A DNA stretch of 64,000 nt from Guyparkeria halophila (GCF_034479635.1 NZ_CP140153.1:1929501-1993500); one strand, 5' to 3'; counted from the stretch's first letter, positions 54,587-64,000 are shown. Numbers and translations are program-made. Notes: generated by a model not told the origin, from the sequence alone.

Positions 54587-55791
54587 TGTCCTCCCTCCGA
54601 CGGCACGGGCACTCCGTGGGCACGGAACATCGCCTTGATGCCACGGATCGCCTGCCGGGTGCGGTGTTCGTTCTCGATCAGGGAGAAACGCACGTGATCA
54701 TCGCCGTAGTCGCCAAAGCCGATGCCCGGCGACACGGCCACCTTGGCTTCGGCGAGCAGCAACTTGGTGAATTCCAGCGAGCCCATGTGGGCAAAGGCCT
54801 CGGGGATCTTGGCCCAGACGAACATGGTCGCCTTGGGCGGTTCGACCGGCCAGCCGGCCGCGTTCAACCCCTCGCAGAGCACGTCGCGGCGACGCCGGTA
54901 CATGTCGCAAATCTCGTCCACGCAGGTCTGATCGCCCTCGAGCGCAAGGATCGAGGCCACCTGGATAGGCGTGAAGGTGCCGTAATCGAAGTACGACTTG
55001 ATCCGCGCCAACGCGTTGACCAACGTCGGGTTGCCCACCATGAAGCCCACGCGCCAACCCGGCATGTTGTAGCTCTTCGACAGCGTGAAGAACTCGACCG
55101 CCACGTCTTTGGCGCCCGGCACCTGCATGATCGACGGCGCCTTGTAGCCATCGAAGACGATGTCGGCGTAGGCGAGGTCATGCACCACCCAGATGCCCGC
55201 CTCGCGGCAGATCTCGACCACCTTCTCGAAGAACTCCAGGTCCACGCACTGCGTGGTCGGGTTGGCCGGGAAGTTGAGGATCAGCATCTTGGGCTTGGGC
55301 CAGGTCTCCTTGATCGCCCGGGTGAGCTCCTCGAAGAAATCCACCTCCGGCGTCAGGCGCACGTGGCGAATGTCGGCATCCGCGATCACCGAGCCGTAGG
55401 GGTGGATCGGGTAGGCCGGGTTGGGCACCAGCACGGTGTCGCCCGCCGACATGGTCGCCATCGCCAGGTGGCCGAGGCCCTCCTTGGAACCGATGGTGAC
55501 GATCGCCTCGGACTCGGGGTCGATCTCCACCTCGTAGCGGTTCTTGTACCAGTTGGCGATCGCCCGACGCAGCCGCGGGATCCCCTTGGACTGCGAGTAG
55601 CGATGCGTGTCGCCGCGACGGGTGGCCTCGACCATCTTCTCGACGATATGCGGCGGTGTGGGCTGGTCGGGATTGCCCATGCCGAAATCGACGATGTCCT
55701 CGCCGGCGGCACGCGCCTTCGCCTTGAGCTCACCAATGATATTGAAGACGTAGGGCGGCAGTCGCTTGATGCGGGCGAAATGTTCGTTCAC
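54583..55791 (-). CDS. alaC: Alanine transaminase AlaC-type aminotransferase
   Basis: 402 residues, counted from the GTG at 55791 because family members begin a few residues before F[12 protein letters not shown]. A TTG at 55824 is the other in-frame choice. Class I/II PLP aminotransferase: [48 protein letters not shown] and PLP-lysine in [15 protein letters not shown]. It makes alanine from pyruvate and glutamate. First of an operon alaC-hom-nuclease. Confidence 0.9.
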   Translation of the reverse strand: MNEHFARIKRLPPYVFNIIGELKAKARAAGEDIVDFGMGNPDQPTPPHIVEKMVEATRRGDTHRYSQSKGIPRLRRAIANWYKNRYEVEIDPESEAIVTIGSKEGLGHLAMATMSAGDTVLVPNPAYPIHPYGSVIADADIRHVRLTPEVDFFEELTRAIKETWPKPKMLILNFPANPTTQCVDLEFFEKVVEICREAGIWVVHDLAYADIVFDGYKAPSIMQVPGAKDVAVEFFTLSKSYNMPGWRVGFMVGNPTLVNALARIKSYFDYGTFTPIQVASILALEGDQTCVDEICDMYRRRRDVLCEGLNAAGWPVEPPKATMFVWAKIPEAFAHMGSLEFTKLLLAEAKVAVSPGIGFGDYGDDHVRFSLIENEHRTRQAIRGIKAMFRAHGVPVPSEGGQ

Positions 55792-56168
55792 TTGGATTCT
55801 GATGCGTCTTGGAAAGGTGGACAAAACGACGCCGATTCGGCGGAAGGGCCGGGCGCAGGCAAAGGGTACAAACAGTAAGGAGCGGGGCCCATCCTGTCAA
55901 TCCGCGTGCCCCTAGACACCGCCTCTTCCAGGGCCGAATCGGGCCGGGTGAGCGCGCCCTCCTCCGCCGGAGCATCAATCGAACACTGGAAGCAAAAAAT
56001 TAGCTTATTGGCAGATAACGACAGGCTGAACTAAGTTGGCCGACGTCGATAAAAACCACACAAAACCAAGGGGTTTGGTCGGGTTTAGCGCGACGCCACG
56101 AGACACGATCCGCGGGTTCGTGGCCGTTCGCCCCCGGCCGATCCCTTTCCAGGGAGGAGCGCAACACC
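55792..56168. other. Divergent intergenic region between alaC and the chemoreceptor gene
   Basis: Holds an AT-rich stretch around 55990-56030, unlike the surrounding GC-rich DNA. GCAGATAA (56011-56018) differs in one position from the sigma-28 -10 consensus GCCGATAA, but the upstream -35 is poor. GGGAGG lies ahead of the chemoreceptor ATG. No gene or terminator found. Confidence 0.4.
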
Positions 56169-58127
56169 ATGAAGGTCAATCTTCCGGTCACGCAGAAGGA
56201 CGTCGACTACCCCGCGGACATGCAACTGATCTCGACCACGGACCTCAAGGGGCAGATCACCTACGTCAACCAGGACTTCATCAAGGTCAGCGGCTTCGCT
56301 TGGGACGAACTCATCGGCCGCCCGCACAACCTGATCCGCCACCCGGACATGCCGCCGGCGGCGTTCAAGGACCTCTGGCAGACCATCAAGGCCGGTCGCG
56401 TCTGGCACCAACTGGTCAAGAACCGCTGCAAGAACGGTGATCATTACTGGGTCGATGCCTATGTCACGCCGGTCTACGCCGGCGACGAGATCGTCGGCTA
56501 CCAGTCGATTCGCACCAAGCCCAGCAAGGAGTCGATCGCCAAGGCCGAGAGCCTGTATCGATGGATGAACGAGAAGAAGGTCGAGAAGTTGCCAGCGAAA
56601 AGGCGACTCGCCGACCTGAGCCTGCTCCACGCCACCCTCGTCATGCTCGGCCTGCTGGGACTGGTCCAGCTCAACGAGCTGCTGGCCCCAGAGTGGATGC
56701 CCCCGTCGCTGGCCGCCATCCTTCCGGCAATCGAGCTACTGCTCACCGTTGGCCTGGGCCTGATGCTCTGGCGCGGCGTATTCCGACCGCTCGAACAGAC
56801 GAGCCACATCCTGCGACGCATCGCCGGCGGCAAGCTCCGCCAACCGATCCAAGTCAGTGGCGAGAACGAGATCGGCCAGATCAACCAGTCGGCCAAGCTG
56901 TTGCAGGCCCGCCTGAGCACGGTGTTCGGCCAGTTCACCGAATCGGCGTTGTCGCTGACCGCCTCGGCCGACCAACTTTCGTCCACCGGCGCCGAGACCT
57001 CGCGTCGCATGGATCAGCAGACCCGCGAGGTCGAGCAGGTCGCCACCGCCATGAACGAGATGGCCCAGACGGTCGAAGAGGTCGCCCACAGTGCCGCGCG
57101 CACCGCCGAGACCGTCGACCGGGCGGATCGCGAGGCGCACGGTGGCAAGGAGCAGGTGCGGCGCACCCACGCGGCCGTCGGCGAGCTGGCCGGCCAGTTC
57201 GAGCAGACGGCCGGATCGATCGAATCCCTGCGGGCCCATGGCGACCGGATCGACAGCATCATCCAGGTGATCGGCGGCATTGCCGATCAGACCAACCTGC
57301 TCGCCCTCAATGCGGCCATCGAGGCCGCGCGGGCCGGGGAGCACGGTCGGGGCTTCGCGGTGGTCGCCGAAGAGGTCCGCTCGCTTGCCAGCAAGACGCA
57401 GGACTCGGCCGGCGAGATCCGCGAGATGATCGAGAGCCTGCGCCACGGCATTCAATCCGCGGTGGAGAGCGTCGAACAGGGACGCGGCCGCATGGATGAC
57501 GTCGAACAGCAGGCGGACGCCACCGACCGCGCGCTCGACTCGATCACCGAGGCGGTCGACGAGATCAGCCAGATGAGCACCCAGATTGCCACCGCCACGG
57601 AGGAACAGAGCGCGGTGGCCGAGGAGATGAGCCGAAACATCACCTCGATCTCCGGCGAGACCGAGGAGACCACCGAGAACAGCCGCGACGTCGCCGAGGC
57701 TGGCCAGGCGCTTTCGACCATGGCCGCCGAGCTGCAGGCCCTGCTCGCCCAGTTCAACACCGACGCCAGCGCCAGCTTCGACTTCGCCTCGGCGCGCGCG
57801 GCGCACCTGGCGTGGAAGACCCGCCTGCGCGCGTATCTCGCCGGCGACCACGACGCCCTGGACGCCGACAACATCGCCTCCGACCACGATTGCCAGCTGG
57901 GGCGCTGGTACTTCGGGCAGGGTAAACGCAAGTACGATCAGCTGCCTGCCATGGCCGCGATCGAGGAGCCGCACCGCCAGCTACACCAGAAGGTCAAGCA
58001 GATCATCGACCTGCACCGAGACGGCGACCGGCAGCAGGCCGAGCGGGAACTACCGACGGTCGACGGGCTCTCCGATCGGATCGTCTCCCTGCTCGACGAG
58101 GTCGAGCGCGAAACGCAGGCGGCCTAG
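56169..58127 (+). CDS. Aer-like PAS methyl-accepting chemotaxis protein with C-terminal CZB domain
   Basis: 652 residues. N-terminal cytoplasmic PAS (about 15-120; [25 protein letters not shown]-type Aer motif), two membrane segments (about 151-200) with a very short periplasmic turn, HAMP (about 203-255), signalling hairpin with the conserved tip [21 protein letters not shown]-like sequence at 371-391, and a C-terminal CZB zinc domain (His546, Cys575, His602, His606). Layout suggests sensing of cell redox or energy (PAS, perhaps FAD) plus zinc or hypochlorous acid via CZB. No other chemotaxis gene is in the window. Confidence 0.9.
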   Translation: MKVNLPVTQKDVDYPADMQLISTTDLKGQITYVNQDFIKVSGFAWDELIGRPHNLIRHPDMPPAAFKDLWQTIKAGRVWHQLVKNRCKNGDHYWVDAYVTPVYAGDEIVGYQSIRTKPSKESIAKAESLYRWMNEKKVEKLPAKRRLADLSLLHATLVMLGLLGLVQLNELLAPEWMPPSLAAILPAIELLLTVGLGLMLWRGVFRPLEQTSHILRRIAGGKLRQPIQVSGENEIGQINQSAKLLQARLSTVFGQFTESALSLTASADQLSSTGAETSRRMDQQTREVEQVATAMNEMAQTVEEVAHSAARTAETVDRADREAHGGKEQVRRTHAAVGELAGQFEQTAGSIESLRAHGDRIDSIIQVIGGIADQTNLLALNAAIEAARAGEHGRGFAVVAEEVRSLASKTQDSAGEIREMIESLRHGIQSAVESVEQGRGRMDDVEQQADATDRALDSITEAVDEISQMSTQIATATEEQSAVAEEMSRNITSISGETEETTENSRDVAEAGQALSTMAAELQALLAQFNTDASASFDFASARAAHLAWKTRLRAYLAGDHDALDADNIASDHDCQLGRWYFGQGKRKYDQLPAMAAIEEPHRQLHQKVKQIIDLHRDGDRQQAERELPTVDGLSDRIVSLLDEVERETQAA

Positions 58128-58253
58128 GCCCGGCGGCGACGCATCCACGCCCACGCATGCTAAGGTCGCGGGGATTTCCGCATAGTTGATCTGAATTCAC
58201 CCGGTCACGGACGACCCGCCCCACGGGGAGTCCGTCGCCACGAGGGACTTCCC

Positions 58254-59831
58254 ATGAGCCAGACCTCGCCTTCCCGCCCCAACAACGAGACGACCACCGA
58301 GACCGGCCTGGCCCGTTTTGGTGATCCGCTGGTCCTGATCCTGACCATCGGCTTCGTGATCGCCTTCATCGGCCTGTCGCTTTGGGACATGGACCGCGTG
58401 GCCGACGGGATCGGTGCCGGCTTTGCCTGGACCGCCCGCGTGCTGGGCTCCTACTTCCAGGTCTTCCTGCTGCTGACCTTCTTTATCGGCATCGGGGTCG
58501 CGCTCTCGCCGGCCGGCCGGGCGACGGTGGGTGACCTGGAACGCCCCGAGATGAGCACGTTCAAGTGGCTCTCGATCATCATGTGCACCCTGCTCGCCGG
58601 GGGCGGGGTGTTCTTCGCCGCGGGCGAGCCGGTTTACCACTTCCTGGTCACCCCGCCGGCCTTCGACACCGAGGCCGGCACGGCCGAGGCGGTCGCCGGC
58701 GCGCTGGCCCAATCGTTCATGCACTGGGGCTTTCTCGCCTGGGCGGTGCTGGGGTCGCTGACCGCCGTGGTGCTCGCCTACGCGCACTACATCAAGGGCC
58801 AGCCGCTGCGTCCGCGCACCCTGCTCTATCCGGTGTTCGGCGAGCGCATCATGCGCGGCTGGTTCGGCGGCGTGGTCGATGCGTTCTGCGTGATCGCGGT
58901 GGTCGCCGGCACGGTCGGGCCAATCGGCTTTCTCGCCACCCAGCTCTCGTTCGGCCTGTCCGAGCTATTTGGCCTGCCGGCGACCTTCGCCACCCAGCTG
59001 GGCATCCTCGCCTTTCTGGGCCTGATCTACATCACCTCGGCGGTCACCGGCGTGCATCGCGGCATCCAGTGGCTCAGCCGCTTCAACGTGCTGCTGGCAA
59101 TCGCGATCGGCGCGGTGATCTTCGTCTTCGGCCCGACCCTGTTCCTGTTCAATGCCTACGTGCAGGGCATGGGCACCTACATCTCCTCGTTCTTCACCAT
59201 GGCCACCATGACCGCCGAAACCGCTCCGGGCTGGTGGATGCAATGGTGGACGGTATTCTTCTTCGCCTGGTTCATCGGCTACGCGCCGCTGATGGCGGTG
59301 TTCGTCGCGCGCATTTCCCGCGGGCGTACCATTCGCCAGATGATCCTCGCCGTCGCCGTGATGGCACCCATCGCCACCACCATCTGGTTCACGCTGCTGG
59401 GCGGGTCGGGCATCTACTACCAGCTCAACGAGGTCTTCGACCTGGCCGAACCGCTGAACAACTTCCAGTTCGACGTGGCGACCCTCACCGTTGCCCAGGC
59501 CCTGCCGGGCGGCACCTGGATGGCCGCGGCGATCATGCTGCTCACGCTGATCTTCGTCGCCACCACCGGCGATTCGATGAGCTACTCCATCGCGATGGTC
59601 GGCTCGGGCCACGACGCGCCGCACCCGCTGATCCGCGCCTTCTGGGGCGGCGTGATGGCCATCATGGCCGCCATGCTGCTGTACATGGGCTCGGGGCAGA
59701 TCAGCGTCCTGCAGCAGTTCATCGTCATCACCGCCATCCCGGTGTCGCTGATCCTGCTGCCCTCGCTGTGGACCGGGCCGAAGACGGCCTACGCCATGGC
59801 CCGCGCGCAGGGACTGCTGGCCAAGGACTGA
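58254..59831 (+). CDS. BCCT-family osmolyte transporter
   Basis: 525 residues, twelve predicted helices. BCCT features: GVFFAAGEPVYHFL, QSFMHWGFLAWAV, the aromatic box around WWMQWWTVFFFAWFIGYAPL, and ARISRGRTIRQ. Carriers of this family import betaine, choline, carnitine or related compounds with Na+ or H+. The usual WxWWISWxPFVG consensus is altered (FAWFIGYAPL), so the substrate may differ from betaine. Starts 126 bp after the chemoreceptor gene. Confidence 0.9.
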   Translation: MSQTSPSRPNNETTTETGLARFGDPLVLILTIGFVIAFIGLSLWDMDRVADGIGAGFAWTARVLGSYFQVFLLLTFFIGIGVALSPAGRATVGDLERPEMSTFKWLSIIMCTLLAGGGVFFAAGEPVYHFLVTPPAFDTEAGTAEAVAGALAQSFMHWGFLAWAVLGSLTAVVLAYAHYIKGQPLRPRTLLYPVFGERIMRGWFGGVVDAFCVIAVVAGTVGPIGFLATQLSFGLSELFGLPATFATQLGILAFLGLIYITSAVTGVHRGIQWLSRFNVLLAIAIGAVIFVFGPTLFLFNAYVQGMGTYISSFFTMATMTAETAPGWWMQWWTVFFFAWFIGYAPLMAVFVARISRGRTIRQMILAVAVMAPIATTIWFTLLGGSGIYYQLNEVFDLAEPLNNFQFDVATLTVAQALPGGTWMAAAIMLLTLIFVATTGDSMSYSIAMVGSGHDAPHPLIRAFWGGVMAIMAAMLLYMGSGQISVLQQFIVITAIPVSLILLPSLWTGPKTAYAMARAQGLLAKD

Positions 59832-59895
59832 CGGTCGGCGGCATCGGCAAACGCTGCCTATACTTCCCACGGTTTCACCGTAAAGGAGCAGGACC

Positions 59896-60690
59896 ATGCA
59901 CAGTCAGCCACGCGCCCCAATCCCCCTGACCACCACGCTTCTCGCCGCGGCGCTCGCCTGGCACGCCCCGGCGGGTGCCATGGAGATGGACGGCAACTGG
60001 GAGCCGGATGGCGAGGACGTCGGCTACCAGGTCGACGGGGAAGCCTTTACCGGCTACCTCAGCCCCGCCGAGGGCAAGTCCCGCGGTACGGTGCTGATCG
60101 TCCACGACTGGGACGGCATCGATGACTACGAGCGCAAGCGCGCCGACATGGTGGCCGAAATGGGGTATGACGCCTTCGCCGTGGATCTCTACGGCAAGGG
60201 CAACCGCCCGCAGGAAACCGGTGCCAAGAAGGCGGAGACCGAGCGCCTCTACCAGGATCGCGAGCGCATGCAGACGCTCACCCGCGCCGGCCTCCAGTTC
60301 GCGCGCGACCAGGGCGTGGCCGAGAAGACCGTCGTCATGGGTTACTGCTTCGGCGGCGCGGTGGTGCTGGAGGCGGCTCGCAACGGGCTGGTCGATCAAG
60401 CCGCAGGCTACGCCACCTTCCACGGCGGCCTGGGCACGCCGGAAGGCCAGGGCTGGTCCGATCCCGGCGCCCCCATCCTGATCGCCCACGGCGGGGCCGA
60501 CTCGATGATCTCGATGAACGACGTCGCCACGCTGTCAGGCGAACTCGAGGACGCCGGCGCGACCTACACCATCGAGGTCTACTCGGGCGCCCCGCATGCC
60601 TTCACGGTATTCGGCACCGACCGCTACCAGGCGCGCGCCGACGAGCAATCCTGGGCGGCCTTTACCGGGTTGCTCGACGAGGTCTTCTGA
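59896..60690 (+). CDS. Exported dienelactone hydrolase-family protein
   Basis: 264 residues. A signal peptide (cleavage near AGA/ME, residue 28) is followed by a DLH fold: VLIVHDWDGIDDYERKRA, YDAFAVDLYGKG, nucleophile MGYCFGG (Cys151), acid in GGADSMI, base in YSGAPHAFT. Export is common among DLH-like proteins of unknown substrate. AAAGGAGCAGG precedes the ATG. Terminated by the hairpin 23 bp after the stop. Confidence 0.88.
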   Translation: MHSQPRAPIPLTTTLLAAALAWHAPAGAMEMDGNWEPDGEDVGYQVDGEAFTGYLSPAEGKSRGTVLIVHDWDGIDDYERKRADMVAEMGYDAFAVDLYGKGNRPQETGAKKAETERLYQDRERMQTLTRAGLQFARDQGVAEKTVVMGYCFGGAVVLEAARNGLVDQAAGYATFHGGLGTPEGQGWSDPGAPILIAHGGADSMISMNDVATLSGELEDAGATYTIEVYSGAPHAFTVFGTDRYQARADEQSWAAFTGLLDEVF

Positions 60691-60712
60691 AGCCAGCCGG
60701 ACGCTCAACGAG

Positions 60713-60741
60713 AAAGGCCCGACCTGATGTCGGGCCTTTTC
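60713..60741 (+). terminator. Intrinsic terminator of the dienelactone hydrolase gene
   Basis: 11-bp stem AAAGGCCCGAC (60713-60723) with GTCGGGCCTTT (60729-60739), five-base loop, followed by T-rich sequence. Confidence 0.9.
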
Positions 60742-60755
60742 TGTATCCGGTCTCG

Positions 60756-61025
60756 CAAGGAAGGTCTGTACGATTCGATAGTGCCTCTGCGGGACCGCCA
60801 AGGGCCCAGTTGCAAGGCGCAGTCCGCCGTGAATGGCGGGGTCCTTCACAAGGAGTGCAACGCCGAAAACGGGTCCTTGGCGGCTCGCCCGAAGGGGCTG
60901 GCGGGTTTGCCCGCACTCGGCGTTGCCGCCCCTCGCCGGGCAATGAGCCCGCCTTCGGCACGCCGCCTTGATTGCGAACAAACCCGCCAGCCAGAGGCGC
61001 CATCGAATCGTACAGACCTTCCTTG
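60756..61025. mobile_element. MITE-like element, 270 bp with 34-bp terminal inverted repeats
   Basis: Left end 60756-60789 and right end 60992-61025 are inverted copies differing at two of 34 positions (both begin CAAGGAAGGTCTGTACGATT when read inward). The interior is GC-rich and can fold further but has no transposase-like reading frame. No clear target duplication: left flank TCTCG, right flank TCAGG. The right end touches the stop codon of the minus-strand gene at 61026. Fragments similar to the ends are at 6068 and 27387. Confidence 0.65.
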
Positions 61026-61268
61026 TCAGGTCTGCTGCCACCACGCGGTGCGCGACTTGAGCTTCTGGATGTGGTGGCGCACCGCCCGGGAGGCGGCCGT
61101 CTCGATTACCGCCTCGCGCTGGCGCCTCGGCACCCCCTGGGCGTGCCCCCAAACCTCCATCTGCGCGGCCAGGGCCGATTTCAACGGCTCGATCTCGACC
61201 CGGTTCTCCTCGAGCCAGTCGAGGGCGAACTTGATGGCATCACTGGTCAGTATCTCGCGGTTGGTCAT
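61026..61268 (-). CDS. Small unknown protein (80 residues)
   Basis: 80 residues from the ATG at 61268. A TTG 12 bases upstream is possible. Sequence is mostly helical: TSDAIKFALDWLEENRVEIEPLKSALAAQMEVWG, then a basic C-terminal part (VPRRQREAVIETAASRAVRHHIQKLKSR). No family recognised. It could bind nucleic acid by its charged tail, but this is a guess. There is no obvious ribosome site, and the stop codon abuts the repeat element. Confidence 0.55.
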   Translation of the reverse strand: MTNREILTSDAIKFALDWLEENRVEIEPLKSALAAQMEVWGHAQGVPRRQREAVIETAASRAVRHHIQKLKSRTAWWQQT

Positions 61269-61477
61269 GGGGCAGGGCAATCCGTCTGGTCGGGTGAATC
61301 AATCGATCCTTCGGGGTCGTTGGCGATCCCGGCCGAAAAACGGATCGCATCCTACCGAATTCATCGGTCGGACACACCCGTTCGGCCAGCGTTCCCCGGC
61401 GTTACGTGCCGGCAACCCGACTAGACTCATCGGGTAAGCCGCCACCCCACTCGGCCACGGAGTAAGATCGCTCAGCC
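61269..61477. other. Intergenic region before the secreted dikinase gene
   Basis: No gene seen. A short hairpin (CCGGCG with CGCCGG-like pairing near 61396-61410) is present. No clear promoter or ribosome site was identified. Confidence 0.35.
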
Positions 61478-64000
61478 ATGTTCGGCCTGACCACTCACCT
61501 GCCCCGCCACGCGATCCCCTCGCGAGTCACCGCGCTGATCGGCGTGGCACTCCTGCTGCTCGGCCTGACGATAACGGGCAAACCGGCCATGGCCGATGAC
61601 GCCTCATCGCCCAGCACCGAGCAGATGCGCGAATGGATCGAGGCGATGAAGGCCGCCCCGCGCGGGCCATTCGAGCGGATTCGCTGGTTCTGCGAGGACG
61701 GCACCGTCCTGCCACCGAAACCGTATGCCTGTGGCGATCACGGTGGCGGCATCCAGCACGGCGAGTGGAGCGAGCGCACCCAGGCCATCCGCGCCCAGGG
61801 CTATCCGCTGGCCACCCTGCTCGCGGAACTCGAACCCGACGACTATCTCGGACCCAATGGGCAACATCAGGCACTGCGCCTGATCCTGATCGAACGCTTC
61901 CTGATCCGGGCCGATGACGGCTGGGTCTTTCGCCGTGCCCGCTATTACCGTGGGGCGATCCAGATCGAGGACGAGGAGCGCCAGGCCCGCGCCCTGCTGC
62001 TCGGCCTGGCCGGTGATCCGTGGTGGCACGACCCGGATCGCTTCCTGCTGCTGCGCGAGACGACCCGCCTGCTGCCGGTCGATGGCGACCACCCGGCGGC
62101 CAGCCAGGCGCGGGATCTCGCCATCGAGATCGCCGAGGCCGCCCCGGACTTTCAGGACCTGCGCATCAAGCTGCACGGCATGCCGGATGCCGGTGACATC
62201 CAGCGGGTAACCGAGTACGCCCGAGGGAACGACGACCCGGCCCTGGACGTGCCCCTGCAGACGCTTGGCCGGGCACTCGAGGCCCTTTACGCACCCCAGG
62301 CCGCCGTGGACCGCCTGAGAGCGCTGGGCGGGCGCAGCGCCGATGGCGATCTGCGTCGCTCTCTGCTCGAGGCAGCCGACCGCCTCGAGCGAAGCCGGAC
62401 ACTCACCCATCGGCTGACCACGACCGGGCAGCTCGCACACCAAGTCCGCCAGCGCATCGAGGCGCCCACGACCTCGCCGGAACAAAGGCTACGCCTGCTG
62501 CAGGCCAGCCTGGCGCTGGAGCAGGAGGCCTTTGCGGTTGCCAGCCACCTGTTCGAACGCAACCAGACCGATCCGGCCACCCGCCGCGACCAGTTGACCT
62601 GGTTGCGTGCCCTGGGCGAGAGCCTGTACGGCACCGGCCTGTTGTCCGCCCGGCAATGGCAACACCTCTCGGCGAGCATCGACGGTCTCCTCGACGCGCC
62701 GTCCGTACCGGCGTCTCGCTTTGCCACCGAACTGGCCTACCTGGCGCGCACCGCCGGCTGGGCGCAGCGAGCGCTCGGGTTTCATTTCGATCTCGCCATC
62801 GACCGCTGGGCGGATCTCACCCCGGAGGTCGGGCACTTCATCCCCGACCGACTGCGCGACAGTCCGTTGCTGTTCTTCAGCCGCCTGCTCGACTGCCTGC
62901 GCGATGAGGCCGGGCAACTGACGGATACGCGCCACCGCCTGTTCGGCGAGCCCCTCGCGACCGGGCTTCGACCACTCAACCCCGGCCTGAGCCGTGGGGT
63001 GCTGCGCCCGGTACCGGCCGACGGGGAGCGCTTCGATCCCGAGGGCATCTACCTGCTGCCCGAGACCACCGCCTCGTTACCGCCGATGGCCGGCATCCTG
63101 ACTCGCGGGGCGGGCAACTCGCTCTCGCACGTCCAACTGCTGGCCCGCAACCTGGGCATTCCCAACGTGGTGGTCGACGAGGCGCTGCTCACTCGCATCG
63201 GAACGCATCTCGGCGAGCGGGTCGTGCTGGCAGTGAGCCCGGGCGGGCGCGTTCAGCTGGCCGCCGACGGCCCGGAGTGGCAGGGGCTTCTCGACCGGCG
63301 GCAGGGCGAGCGGGAGCCACGGATCGAGGTGAACTGGGACAAGCTCGACCTGGAAAACACCGCGCTGCGCTCGCTCCACGGCTTGCGTGCCGACGATGCG
63401 GGTCGCCAGGTCGGGCCCAAGGCGGCCAACCTGGGTGAGCTCGCCCGTCACTACCCCGAACAGGTGAGTGCGGGGCTGGCGATTCCATTCGGCGTCTTCC
63501 GTGAACTGATCGACCAACCAATCCGCCCCGGCGGGCCGACGGCCTTCGAGTGGCTCGAACAGGAATACGAACGCCTGGGTCGCATCGAGGACAGCGAAAC
63601 CCGCGACCAGGCCACTGCCGAGATGTTGACTCGGATGCGGCAATGGATCGCAACGGTCGACTTGCCCACCGGTTTTCGCGAGCGGTTGCGCGCCCGTCTG
63701 GTCGAGACCTTCGGTTCGGCCGACACCGCCGGGGTGTTCGTGCGCAGCGACACCAATGTCGAGGACCTGCCGGGATTCACCGGTGCCGGGCTCAATCGCA
63801 CGGTCGCCAACGTGGTCGGCTTCGAGGCCATCATCGATGCCATGCGCGAGGTGTGGGCCTCGCCGTTCACCGAGCGCGCTTATGCCTGGCGCCAGGCACG
63901 CATGGATGCCCCGGCACACGTGTACCCGGCGGTCTTACTGCAGGCGACGGTGCCGGTGGACAAGTCGGGGGTGCTGGTCACCGCCGATCTGGATACCGGC
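61478..64000 (+). CDS. Exported PEP-utilizer/ATP-grasp dikinase-like protein, 3' end outside window
   Basis: 841 codons with no stop. N-terminal signal peptide (hydrophobic core LIGVALLLLGLTITG, cleavage near AMA/DD). A helical region of ~480 residues has no recognised domain. Then a phosphohistidine swivel domain with NSLSHVQLLARN (His551), and from about residue 640 a PPDK/PpsA-type ATP-binding domain (VGPKAANLGELA, SDTNVEDLPGFTGAGL). In PEP synthase and PPDK the ATP domain comes first. The order here, swivel then ATP-grasp, is that of glucan/water dikinases. Export is odd for an ATP user. Confidence 0.8.
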   Translation, partial: MFGLTTHLPRHAIPSRVTALIGVALLLLGLTITGKPAMADDASSPSTEQMREWIEAMKAAPRGPFERIRWFCEDGTVLPPKPYACGDHGGGIQHGEWSERTQAIRAQGYPLATLLAELEPDDYLGPNGQHQALRLILIERFLIRADDGWVFRRARYYRGAIQIEDEERQARALLLGLAGDPWWHDPDRFLLLRETTRLLPVDGDHPAASQARDLAIEIAEAAPDFQDLRIKLHGMPDAGDIQRVTEYARGNDDPALDVPLQTLGRALEALYAPQAAVDRLRALGGRSADGDLRRSLLEAADRLERSRTLTHRLTTTGQLAHQVRQRIEAPTTSPEQRLRLLQASLALEQEAFAVASHLFERNQTDPATRRDQLTWLRALGESLYGTGLLSARQWQHLSASIDGLLDAPSVPASRFATELAYLARTAGWAQRALGFHFDLAIDRWADLTPEVGHFIPDRLRDSPLLFFSRLLDCLRDEAGQLTDTRHRLFGEPLATGLRPLNPGLSRGVLRPVPADGERFDPEGIYLLPETTASLPPMAGILTRGAGNSLSHVQLLARNLGIPNVVVDEALLTRIGTHLGERVVLAVSPGGRVQLAADGPEWQGLLDRRQGEREPRIEVNWDKLDLENTALRSLHGLRADDAGRQVGPKAANLGELARHYPEQVSAGLAIPFGVFRELIDQPIRPGGPTAFEWLEQEYERLGRIEDSETRDQATAEMLTRMRQWIATVDLPTGFRERLRARLVETFGSADTAGVFVRSDTNVEDLPGFTGAGLNRTVANVVGFEAIIDAMREVWASPFTERAYAWRQARMDAPAHVYPAVLLQATVPVDKSGVLVTADLDTG

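Noticed and set aside
56000-56018. Sigma-28 promoter for the chemoreceptor gene
   Set aside because: The -10 is one mismatch from consensus, but the -35 (GCAAAAAA) shares only two positions. Not strong enough for a call.

Overview
The window is a densely packed, GC-rich chromosomal segment of a gammaproteobacterium. Several proteins it encodes are typical of that class (RbbA, CvrA, TmcA, YrbL, RNase T, YoaA and PBP1B-type products). A BCCT osmolyte carrier and two cation systems suggest a salt-exposed, possibly sulfur-oxidising, free-living bacterium, but genus is inference. No rRNA, tRNA, CRISPR array, prophage or complete insertion sequence was seen. Almost all sequence is coding, and most long antisense reading frames are by-products of the high GC content.

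Layout. 1-3.6 kb: the yhiI-rbbA type exporter (rbbA runs off the left edge). 3.9-7.5 kb: a periplasmic GlcG/HbpS-like protein, a frameshifted degenerate GGDEF protein, and a BrxR/CapW-like WYL repressor divergent from an unknown 101-residue gene with palindromic operators between them. 7.5-14.3 kb: CvrA antiporter, uracil-DNA glycosylase/deacetylase pair, tandem Usp protein, and a DUF1538-PII-CBS operon. 14.3-19.7 kb: secreted hydrolase, a candidate small RNA, SOS-controlled dnaE2, and an AraC-type sensor domain without its DNA-binding half. 19.8-28.8 kb: recQ, pit, tmcA, ldhA, a membrane-anchored YrbL-like kinase and metY. 29-35.2 kb: methyltransferase/DUF1614 pair, then an iron operon (LbtU-like porin, imelysin, di-haem protein) behind a Fur box, with a lipoprotein and a YiiX-like hydrolase downstream. 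35.4-39.4 kb: a Mn/Zn/Fe ABC transporter behind a DtxR/MntR-like operator. 39.5-51.6 kb: HPP protein, RNase T, FolD, a haem-motif GGDEF-EAL protein, YoaA helicase, TPR lipoprotein, PBP1B and an APH-P-loop kinase. 51.7-55.8 kb: alaC-hom-(exonuclease/GIY-YIG) operon. 56.2-60.7 kb: Aer-like chemoreceptor with CZB domain, BCCT carrier, dienelactone hydrolase. 60.7-64 kb: a MITE-like element with 34-bp inverted ends, a small unknown gene, and a secreted phosphohistidine/ATP-grasp dikinase running off the right edge.

Themes: metal supply (Fur and MntR-like control), cation and osmolyte balance (CvrA, DUF1538 module, BCCT), DNA repair (DnaE2, RecQ, YoaA, UDG, GIY-YIG), and c-di-GMP or chemotaxis sensing. 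The parts least explained by known biology are the WYL-regulator/101-residue gene pair, the 15.4-15.7 kb small-RNA candidate, the DUF1538-PII-CBS operon, the secreted dikinase, and a small repeat family whose outer end lies directly after the stop codon at three separate genes.
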